35,326 nucleotides of DNA from Sinorhizobium terangae (GTDB taxonomy: Bacteria > Pseudomonadota > Alphaproteobacteria > Rhizobiales > Rhizobiaceae): contig NZ_WITC01000102.1 of assembly GCF_009601505.1 (NCBI RefSeq), forward strand, positions 1-35,326. The letters run 5' to 3'. This document shows positions 6,455-14,400 of the stretch, piece by piece. Each line of letters begins with the position of its first letter. The stretch's first letter is position 1. A program made the translations under genes and the position numbers. The notes beneath the pieces were generated by a model, which was not told where the DNA came from, did no database searches, and was given only the letters and a program-made list of their open reading frames with translations.

Positions 6455-7894
6455 CTACTTGATCACGACGTAGAACGGGTCACTCTGGCCAACAACACGA
6501 TCGTCGCGTCGCCTGATGATGAAGGCTTCTGCCATATGAACACCGCGGTACTGCAGCCCCTCCCAACGGCGATCGCCTTCGGTGGGTCTTTCGAAGCCGC
6601 CCCGCCCGCATTTCTGAGCCATCGCGGCTGCACCCGTATTCGTGATACGCCATCGAACGTAGCAGTCGGTCGGCACGGTCTGGAACTTGTTGATGCGGAC
6701 ATCGAACCAGAGTCCACCACTGGGAGCGAGCGCCTCCCCCGAACTGATCCGGTGTCCTCTTCCCTTCAGCTTGGTACCGCTATGCTCCGCAAAGACCTGA
6801 ACATTGCGCGAGACGGTTTCCGCCATCGGCCAGGGCGGCGCCTGCTGATGCGGCGGCCTGTTGAAGATGGACGGAAGGATTCCCACACCGTAATCGATCA
6901 CGGTATCGACGAGACCATCAAGATGGGCCGCCGTATCCATGAGGAGGACCCGTGCGCGATCGGTCACCGAAGCCTCGGACTTCTTCACGTTCTCACCCTT
7001 CGCGAAGTCATCGCCAAAGACCCTACGCCATTTCTCGATGCTTTCGGCGCGGTTCGGGGCCTCTATGGCTTCATCGATCCACGTCCGATACTTATGCACG
7101 AAGTTGCGAAAGTTCGCGTACTGGGTGTCGTTCCAGAGATCCGCGAAGTCCTGCGATTTCAGGGACGGGTTCTCGACCTTCGGCTTGTCCGGGCGCTCCT
7201 GCAGCCAGTCGTCGAGCCTTGCCATGATCGTCTGAAGCGCGCTCGGCGTGTCGGCGAAGGCCATCGTGTCCTTGTCCCACCACTCGATCCGATGGCCGAT
7301 CAAGGTCGTCAGCAGGACTGACTGGCAACTGAACCGCTTCTTGATGTCGCGGATGTACTTGATCAGCCGCGTCGCCTTCCGGAAGGAGTTGTTGCCCGAG
7401 TATCCGTTCTTTTCCTTGATCCAGCGGGTGAATTCGATCGGCTGAGACTCTTCGAATTCGTCGGCGCGCTTGTTGCAGACCTCGAGGGTTCCCTGATACT
7501 CGCGATCCGTCACCAGCGGCGCGATGTCGATCTTGCAATCATCGGCGTAGGTGATGGTGACGCAGTAATCGTAGACGACCGTCATCTCGCCATAGCGCTT
7601 ACTGTCCCGGAAAACCCGACCGAGTTCCTTCACGTACTGGGCGGCGCTCCAACCGTCGACGGGTTTGACCTTCACGAGCAGATCTGCGTCGAACTCTCCC
7701 TTGTCCACGGGACGGATGATCGTGTCGTGTGCCCACGACCCTTGCTCGATGAAACGAAGAATCTGTGGATCCCAGTCGGACGCCCTGAGAAAATCTTTGA
7801 TGGCGTCGACGCGAGCTGAGAGCAAATCGATGCGCGTCTGATTGAGGTTGACCGTGTCCTTTAGGAAATCCTTGAAATCACTTACAAGCTTCAT
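6455..7894 (-). CDS. CBASS CD-NTase (SMODS nucleotidyltransferase) with C-terminal sensor domain
   Basis: This 479-residue enzyme has the polymerase-beta-like nucleotidyltransferase core intact: GS at 52-53 in EQGSWAHDTI, D69 and D71 in GEFDADLLVKV, and D123 in KIDIAPL. Residues from about 345 to the end (FDVRINKF, CYVRWRITNTG, GLQYRGVHMAEAF, DPFYVVIK) match the adenylyl/guanylyl and SMODS C-terminal sensor domain. It should make a cyclic oligonucleotide on phage infection and so activate the adjacent S-4TM protein; the nucleotide product cannot be read from sequence. No Cap2/Cap3, HORMA or TRIP13 genes accompany it, which fits a short (type I-like) CBASS. It is divergent from the XRE/ImmA pair. 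Confidence 0.92.
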   Translation of the reverse strand: MKLVSDFKDFLKDTVNLNQTRIDLLSARVDAIKDFLRASDWDPQILRFIEQGSWAHDTIIRPVDKGEFDADLLVKVKPVDGWSAAQYVKELGRVFRDSKRYGEMTVVYDYCVTITYADDCKIDIAPLVTDREYQGTLEVCNKRADEFEESQPIEFTRWIKEKNGYSGNNSFRKATRLIKYIRDIKKRFSCQSVLLTTLIGHRIEWWDKDTMAFADTPSALQTIMARLDDWLQERPDKPKVENPSLKSQDFADLWNDTQYANFRNFVHKYRTWIDEAIEAPNRAESIEKWRRVFGDDFAKGENVKKSEASVTDRARVLLMDTAAHLDGLVDTVIDYGVGILPSIFNRPPHQQAPPWPMAETVSRNVQVFAEHSGTKLKGRGHRISSGEALAPSGGLWFDVRINKFQTVPTDCYVRWRITNTGAAAMAQKCGRGGFERPTEGDRRWEGLQYRGVHMAEAFIIRRRDDRVVGQSDPFYVVIK

Positions 7895-7990
7895 GCCTCT
7901 TTCCGATCTCGTTCTGGCGCTGCGGCTAAGGTACGCTTCGGCCTCTCAGCGGGCGTTTCCAAAATTGGGTTCGCTGTAATGCTTCATAAA

Positions 7991-8065
7991 GTATCGCTAC
8001 TCCGAACAAGATGGGGATATTGATTTCCGGAGTCAAGGCCCATACTGTATAGCTACACCGAACAA
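7991..8065. promoter_or_regulatory. Direct-repeat operators in the CBASS / XRE-ImmA divergent promoter
   Basis: GTATCGCTACTCCGAACAA (7991-8009) is repeated as GTATAGCTACACCGAACAA (8047-8065), matching at 17 of 19 positions, 56 bp apart start to start. A partial inverted version (TTCCGGAGT) lies between them. They sit in the 195-bp divergent region, with the second copy 24 bp before the XRE start. They are the natural binding sites for that regulator, letting one protein control both operons. The sequence match is direct; the binding is inference. Confidence 0.7.
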
Positions 8066-8089
8066 TGAAATGCGACGAACGATTCCGCC

Positions 8090-8416
8090 ATGACCCAGTT
8101 AACATTCGGCAAGAAAATCAAGGAGCTGCGCACGAAGAAGGGGCTAACCCTGGACCAGCTCGCGGCAACGACTGGTTCGTCGAAGAGCTACATATGGGAG
8201 CTGGAGAACAAGGATCCGCCGCGCCCTTCTGCTGAAAAGCTCGCTGCAATCGCCGCAGCCCTTGGGGTTACCACCGACTATCTCATCGGACGCGAAGAGG
8301 TCACCCTAGCTGATGCCGAGGACAAGGCCTTCTTCCGCGAATACAGCCAGATGCCCGACGACACGCGGGAAAAGATCCGTGCGATGGCGAGGTTGCTCGG
8401 AGGCAAGAAGGAGTGA
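8090..8416 (+). CDS. XRE-family transcriptional regulator (CapH-like)
   Basis: This 108-residue protein has an N-terminal HTH_XRE domain (about residues 6-70; GKKIKELRTKKGLTLDQLA, SSKSYIWELE, ALGVTTDYLIG) and a short helical tail. In known CBASS loci, CapH is an XRE repressor cleaved by the metallopeptidase CapP after DNA damage, which releases CBASS expression. Here the two genes are divergent from the CD-NTase, overlap each other (GTGA), and face the operator repeats at 7991-8065. That role is therefore likely, though based on context. Confidence 0.87.
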   Translation: MTQLTFGKKIKELRTKKGLTLDQLAATTGSSKSYIWELENKDPPRPSAEKLAAIAAALGVTTDYLIGREEVTLADAEDKAFFREYSQMPDDTREKIRAMARLLGGKKE

Positions 8417-9321
8417 CGCCGAAGTCGTCGCGGAGTGCCGCAAACAATATCTCGCTGGTTCTGAACACCGTCCTCGGGAACGACCGGTTCGACCGTGGTC
8501 CCGTTAACGTCGGAGAGCTTGCCATCGAATATACAAGGCAGATCTCCCCGAACAGTCACATCGAGCATGTTGTCGCCGAAGATCTCCCTGGCTGTGAAGG
8601 GGCCCTCGTGCCGGGCGAAACTCAGCCGCGGCGCTGGGCGATCATGTATGATCGGAAGCAGAATGCAGGTCGCCGGGCCTACACTGTGGCGCACGAACTC
8701 GGTCACTTCGTTCTTCATCGCAATCTCGTCGACGATGATCCGGAATTCGACGGAGGGTTCTACTGCACGAAGGAAGCCGTCGAACACGGCATTGGTAGAG
8801 ATATAGAGAAGGAGGCGAACGAGTTCGCCGCCAATCTTCTCATGCCGCTCGACGACTTCAGGCGGTTCGTCCCTTCAGACAGTCTCGCGGGTCTCACCCG
8901 CCTCGGCGAGGCGGCAGAACGCTATGGCGTCTCCCTGACAGCGGCGACGCTCCGCTGGCTGGAGTACACGACCACCAGGGCGATGGTTGTCGCATCCGTG
9001 GATGGGTTCGCGCTTTGGGCGAAGTCGAGCGAAGCCGCATTCAAGTCCGGGCGCTTTCTCAGGACGAAGAGCGAACTATTCGAACTGCCTGCAGCCTCCT
9101 TTGCCGCTCGGAAGGCCTACGGCAACGAATCCTTGGAAGGCGTTCGGCAGAAAGCCGGAATCTGGTTTCCGGAGCCGGTTGTCGAGATGTGCATGCGGAC
9201 TGACAAATACGATTTCGAACTCACCCTGCTGCATTTCGAGGGCAAAGCGCCTGCGTTTCAGGCCGAGGACGAATTCGAAGACTCCTATACCCAGTTCTTC
9301 AAGATCGGAGCGCCGGGGTAA
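8413..9321 (+). CDS. ImmA/IrrE-family zinc metallopeptidase (CapP-like)
   Basis: This 302-residue protein has the metallopeptidase motif HELGH (94-98) and the downstream IEKEANEFAANLLMP, which supplies the third zinc ligand (about E134). This layout is the ImmA/IrrE family, whose members cleave XRE repressors in response to DNA damage signals. A C-terminal region (about 165-302) follows and may sense the signal. The start is a GTG overlapping the XRE stop by 4 nt. The pair should control the divergent CBASS operon. The protein is full length by comparison with its family, and no catalytic residue is missing. Confidence 0.9.
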   Translation: MTPKSSRSAANNISLVLNTVLGNDRFDRGPVNVGELAIEYTRQISPNSHIEHVVAEDLPGCEGALVPGETQPRRWAIMYDRKQNAGRRAYTVAHELGHFVLHRNLVDDDPEFDGGFYCTKEAVEHGIGRDIEKEANEFAANLLMPLDDFRRFVPSDSLAGLTRLGEAAERYGVSLTAATLRWLEYTTTRAMVVASVDGFALWAKSSEAAFKSGRFLRTKSELFELPAASFAARKAYGNESLEGVRQKAGIWFPEPVVEMCMRTDKYDFELTLLHFEGKAPAFQAEDEFEDSYTQFFKIGAPG

Positions 9322-9326
9322 CGGAC

Positions 9327-10043
9327 ATGGTCGAAATCAACCTTCCAGAGAGCGAAATTTCCGCACTGAAGGCTATAGATGAACGAGAACTCGACAGGCT
9401 GATCGACAGGGCCATTCAGGATGAGGCTCTCGGTGATCTGCATCGCCTGCCACTGTCGAGTTGTGGCGCCTACGTCAGCAACGAGTTCCGTAGTTTCGGT
9501 GAATCCCTGAAGCGATATCGCGAGTCCAGATCTGCGAAGAAGCGCGAGGAAACGCGCTCCAGCGCCGTGCGTGCTGGAAATAAATTGTCATTTGCCGTCA
9601 TGGGCATGAAGCGCCGCATGGAAACCGAAAAGCAGGAGGGCAAGCTCTTCCGCGTGGACGACAATGTTCTCTGGCCTTACACCTTCAGTAGGAAGATGCA
9701 GGTCACAATTGGCTATCGATGGCGCAGAACCGTCAAGGACGAATGGCAATTCGGAAGCATAACGTTTGAACATAAAGTCAACCAGCGTCCCGTCTATCAG
9801 CTCGCCCCTCCGAAGAGGAAACCGAGCGCAGCAAAACAAGCCCGGCAGCTTCAGGCTGAACTTGCATCCATATGGGAGCACTTCATGCGGCAAGCGCTCT
9901 ATAGCGTCAGGAATTTCTTTCGCGAGGGAGGTGTTGGGAGCGACATTCCCGAGAGGTTCCGAGCAATCCCCGATGCCTACGACGAGCACTTGAACAACTA
10001 CAGCACCGTGTTTTGGAAGAATGGTTCTGGAAGCACTTCCTGA
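9327..10043 (+). CDS. Hypothetical protein, third gene of the XRE/ImmA operon
   Basis: This 238-residue protein starts 5 nt after the metallopeptidase stop, so it is co-transcribed. I do not recognise its family. The N-terminus (INLPESEISALKAIDERELD) and a basic central part (about residues 60-105, rich in Lys/Arg with an amphipathic helical look) are followed by a possible beta-rich stretch (MQVTIGYRWRR, QFGSITFEHK). There is no signal peptide or membrane segment. A role as accessory sensor or substrate adaptor is possible from position, but nothing in the sequence proves it. Confidence 0.7.
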   Translation: MVEINLPESEISALKAIDERELDRLIDRAIQDEALGDLHRLPLSSCGAYVSNEFRSFGESLKRYRESRSAKKREETRSSAVRAGNKLSFAVMGMKRRMETEKQEGKLFRVDDNVLWPYTFSRKMQVTIGYRWRRTVKDEWQFGSITFEHKVNQRPVYQLAPPKRKPSAAKQARQLQAELASIWEHFMRQALYSVRNFFREGGVGSDIPERFRAIPDAYDEHLNNYSTVFWKNGSGSTS

Positions 10044-10268
10044 TCCGTGAACTGCGGAACAATCATGCAAGCACGTCATTTCGTGCTCTTCCAGGTCTTC
10101 TCGTCATTCTCTTCCAAGCAGAAAGCGTCGTCACGTAGCCGCGTCGACAGACAAACGGGCAATGAGACTTATAGCGCCTCGATGTCATCGAGCGAGTATC
10201 GCGGCAGGTCGAGCGGAACGGAGTATCCGAGCCAACGGTCGGGAAAGGTGTCTTCGCAGGAGGAGTGA
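10044..10268. other. Gap between convergent genes
   Basis: No supported gene lies here. On the minus strand a short open stretch (about 10266-10167) ends WLGYSVPLDLPRYSLDDIEAL, which looks like a genuine protein C-terminus but has no start and lies just beyond the protease remnant. It may be a displaced tail of that gene. Confidence 0.35.
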
Positions 10269-11033
10269 CTACTTCACTCCGAGATCGACACCCTTTGCTG
10301 TCCTCGGCCGACCGAGCGCGTTCTTCAACCAGCACTCCTTCTTCTTGGAGACGTAGGCGAAGGCACGGCAGGCATTGTCGCCGACACAAGCGACGAAGCA
10401 TTCCAGATAGTTGGTCTGCCTGATCCGCTTGTAGTCGCCGCCGGGAAGATCCATTCCCGAATAACTCGTAAAATCGGACATGATCACGTCCGCCGCCTTC
10501 GAGGCCGAGTAGGCTGCAGGTCAGCAGCCTGTTTCGAGAAGGTGGCGCTCGTGATCCCCAGCAGGAAACCGTCACGATCCACGACGGGGCCGCCGGAGTT
10601 ACCCGGCTGGATCGGTGTAGATATCTGGATGTAGCGGGTATCGTTCTTGAGACCAGCGAGCGCGTTGACATTTCCGGTCGTGATCTTCACGGAATCCGCC
10701 AGCAGGTCCGCCGGGGGGATAGCCGATGGCAACGATGTCCTCACCGAGGCGGATAGGTGCGCGCCTGAAGCTGAGAGGAACCATCGGTGTGTCTTCGTTC
10801 ACCTTGATCAAGGCGAGATCGTTGGTCGCGTCAATCCTCGGATCGGTCGCAGCGCCTCTGCCCTTCACCTCCACGCGGTCGCAGCCATCTACGACATGGG
10901 CGTTCGTCATGAGCCAGCCGTCCGCGGTGACGGCGAATCCTATTCCGGAAGATTTCGGTTCTTCAGCGGCGGCATCCATAACCACTGCGACGGCAAGGAT
11001 TCCAGCCACAACAATCCGCGCAGACATCTTCAT
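10269..11033 (-). pseudogene. Exported trypsin-like serine protease with PAN domain, frameshifted
   Basis: The gene starts at ATG 11033 behind GAGGA and opens with a signal peptide (MKMSARIVVAGILAVAVVM, cleavage near DAAAEE). The catalytic triad of an S1C/trypsin-like protease is visible: His in TNAHVVDGC, Asp in ATNDLALIKV, Ser in IQPGNSGGPVVDRDG. The Ser segment is in another frame; the shift falls at a run of six C (minus strand, about 10715-10725, after AIGYPP). A second shift near 10500 separates a PAN/apple domain (SGMDLPGGDYKRI, CRAFAYVSKKKECW). If the shifts are real the protein is dead or phase-variable; a sequencing error in the C run is possible. It follows the Cys-rich gene by about 57 nt. 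Confidence 0.75.
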
Positions 11034-11090
11034 CGTCAGTTCCTCAATACAAGGCAACCTAAACTCTCCGGGCGAAGGAATTCAATGAGC

Positions 11091-11465
11091 TCATTTGCGA
11101 AGGTAGCTCTTTGCACCACTGTCGGTGTAGCAGAACTGCCCGCCACGAGGCCCTGTGCAGAATGACCCTGAACGACACAGGCACTCTTCGTCTGCCGTCG
11201 GGGCCATCGATTGCGATGCGCCACCCATCAGCCCCATGGCACCGCCCATCGTGGCGGTGCATGATTTCTTGCTGGCGCTCGCCGAGCCGTCATTGCAGAT
11301 GAACGTATCGCCACGGCAGCCCGCGATGCCGCCCTTCCTCCCGCTCCAGGGAGTATTGGCGGCCTGAAGATTCGTTGCGTGCAAAAGAATGGCTGCGACC
11401 ACGAGGACACACCAAGAACCATGGCAGACCCGACGGCGTTCTATTGTGCCGAAGAAAATCATCAT
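11091..11465 (-). CDS. Small Cys-rich secreted protein
   Basis: This 124-residue protein has an N-terminal signal segment (VLVVAAILLHATNLQAA) and a mature part with eight or more cysteines in short Gly/Ser-rich loops: AGCRGDTFICNDGSASASKK, EECLCRSGSFCTGPRGGQFC, ending YTDSGAKSYLRK. Such spacing suggests a disulfide-bonded periplasmic or surface protein. I cannot name the family. Its ATG overlaps the stop of the giant helicase gene (ATGA), so it is translationally coupled to it, and the trypsin-like protease follows. The coupling of a cytoplasmic nucleic-acid enzyme with an exported protein is unusual. Confidence 0.75.
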   Translation of the reverse strand: MMIFFGTIERRRVCHGSWCVLVVAAILLHATNLQAANTPWSGRKGGIAGCRGDTFICNDGSASASKKSCTATMGGAMGLMGGASQSMAPTADEECLCRSGSFCTGPRGGQFCYTDSGAKSYLRK

Positions 11466-14400
11466 TCGGGTGCGGTCGTCGGCCCCAAGGTGAGCATTCC
11501 ATCACGAACCTGCAGGGTCCCCTGCGCCGTCAGCAGTTCGATCCGGGACACGATGAAATCCCTCAACTGACTGCTGGTGGCGCGGAATCCCAGTCCCCTC
11601 GCAATGGCATTGACGGCTTCGTCCTCGGTTGCGCCGAAGCTCGTCTCGATGATCGAGGTAAGCCCCTCGTCGATCTCCATCGGCGGGATCATGTCGATCC
11701 TACGCAGCCCGGACGAGGTGACCATGCTACGGTCGCGCATGCGAACCATGGCGCCCGGCCACAGGAGGAAATCTCCTGAGCGAAGAATCTCACCTGCGTT
11801 CACGGCGACACGGATGGCGTTGCCGACATGCGCATCGATCCGGCTCCCTGCCCGCTGGAGACCCCAGGCAGTCCGAATTCGGGTCACCACCTCGTCCCTA
11901 TGCACGGGACCTTCGACCTCGACCGTCTCCTTGATCAACTTGACCAGCGTCCCTGTCGGAACTTCATGGAGCTCGCCCACGATATTTGGCTTCAGCGAAG
12001 CCTCCTCGTAGAGGTTCGAGCCATCTCCATCCGTCGATACCGGCTGGAGACCGATCTCCGTCACAGTGGCGCGTTCAATTGTCACGACTTCCACCGGAAC
12101 CGCCCGCGAAGACGCATGCGTGTGATCTGCTCCAGACAAAGCATTCGTCTTGGCCTGTTCGATGGCGGCAATCAGGCGATCGAGTTCGGCCTTAGGCCTC
12201 TGGAACCAATCCGAACTCCATATGCGGTGGATCGTCCAGCCATGATCCTCAAGCACCGCTTGTCTCAGTCGGTCACGGTCACGCGCCGAGCGGGAGTCAT
12301 GGTAAGATGCACCGTCGCATTCGATCCCGATAAGGTAGCGGCCGGGGACCGCCTCGTCAGCCACGGCAAGGTCGATGAAGAACCCGGCAATGCCGACCTG
12401 CGGATGGACCTGGTATCCCCTCTCCTGAAGGGCCGCCATCACCTGCTCTTCGAACACGCTGTCCATCGCCCGGTCGGAGCGCTGTGACATTGAAAGTCGC
12501 CCTGTCCGCGCGTAGTGAAGGAAGAGCTTGAAGGCAACCACGCCCTTCCCCTTGCCGCGTTCGAGATCGATGTCCTCGTCGGTGATGGAAGCGTAGACCT
12601 CGCAGCGTCGCTTGGCGCGGCTGATCAGGACATTGAGGCGGCGCTCGCCTCCTTCGGCACCCAAGGGCCCGAAGCGCATGCCCATGTAGCCTTGGGCGTT
12701 TTTCGCGTACGCGACCGAAATGAGGATCACGTCGCGCTCGTCGCCCTGTACGTTTTCGAGATTCTTGACAAAAAACGGTTCATGGGGATGCGAATGGAAG
12801 AACTCCTCCGTCTGCGAATTGAGACGCCGTAATAGTTCCAGCTGCTCCTGAATCTCGCGCCGCTGCTTGATGGAGAATGCAGCCACGCCGAGCGAAAGAT
12901 GCGGGGATTGCAGCGCATGGCGGATGATCGCCTCAGCCACTAGCTTAGCCTCGACCTTGTTTACGCCGTCCTCGAACACGCCTCCGGGGACATGATGGAA
13001 GCGCAGCCCCATACCTGCTTCCTGGGTATACGGACTTGGCACGATGAACAGTTTGCTGTCGTAGAACTGCGAGTTCGATACGGCGATCAACGATTGATGT
13101 CGGCTGCGGTAGTGCCAGCGGAGCATCTTCTCCGGCAGCCCACGGGCGGAGAAGAGGCCAAGAATGCTCTCGATGTCGAAGACCTGTGCGCCGTCCTGCT
13201 CGTCGTCTTCCTCGGAACCGCCCGAGGTCATCTTCGCGAAGAACTTCGTTGGAGGAAGCTGGCGTTCGTCACCGACCACGACGACCTGCTTCGCCCTGGC
13301 AATCGCACCAAGTGCATCCACCGGCTGGATCTGACTGGCCTCATCCATGACGAGTATGTCGAACTCGAGCAATCCAGGTGGCAGGAACTGTGCGATCGAG
13401 AGCGGGCTCATCATGAACACTGGCTTCAATGCCTGGATTGCGGGGGCCGCCTTCTGCATGAGCTGCCGGATCGGCATGTGGTTGCGTCTGCGCGCCATCT
13501 CGCCCCGAAGGATGCCAACTGGGCCTATGCCGCTGACCTGAGGGATCTTGCGATGGTGCGCACGGACAACTTCCAGCCTGGAAAGGCGCATGCGGCTGCG
13601 ATCCAGCGAGGCGAACTCACCGACGAGTCTTCCATGAACCTCGCCGTCGAAACGGGCCAATTCCGTATCCTGCGAATGTTGGTGACGAAGGACTGCCTCA
13701 TAGAACGCCATCTCGAAATACGGAATCGCGTCCGAAGTCGGAATTCGCCCGTCCTGAAGCCGTTCCACGACAAGGCTAACGCCGAGCTTCCTGGCGTCCT
13801 CGGCGCGCGCGTTATAGGCGGCGAACTTCGAAAGTTGCTCTTCGTTCTCGATCCAGCGGGCCAGTTTCTCGCCGAACTGGGACAAAGGCGTCGCGGTGAC
13901 ATCCAATGTCTCGAAGAGCACTTTGAGATCCGCTTGCAGCAATGTGAGGATGTCGGAGACCTGCGCGATGAAAGCGTCTCCACCGGTCGCGGCCTGGCGA
14001 GCCCTAGCCGCCACATCCCTGCGATCGGATACTTTGGATGCGAGGACTCGAATGTCGCGGTTCTGCGAAACCCACTCCGAAACTACCGAGAGCTGCTGCC
14101 AGTCCGAAGCCCCGCCCTTCCAAAGGTCGCCGAACGCGGCGCTGCCGAGCTCCCTGAAGTTCTCGATGGACCTTTTTCGCTCCTGGGCAACGGCCAGTCG
14201 CTCCAGCCAGGCGACGCGCTCGCTGTTCTGACTAGGAAGAGAGCGAGCGAGCGGGGTGAAGACACCGTCCGCATCAGCGATCTCCTTCAAGACTGCCGCG
14301 GCCTGCGTAAGGACGACTTCATCGGCCGCCGCCGCATTCTGGAAGAGAGAGGCGCTCTGATCACCCACATCGGACCAGAGAAGGAATAGAAGCCTCCTTG

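Noticed and set aside
6248..7321. 357-codon plus-strand frame over the CBASS operon
   Set aside because: It is antisense to the CD-NTase and S-4TM genes, whose catalytic and membrane motifs are clear.
12992..14389. 465-codon plus-strand frame inside the giant helicase gene
   Set aside because: It is antisense to the helicase's conserved coding sequence and shows no motif of its own.
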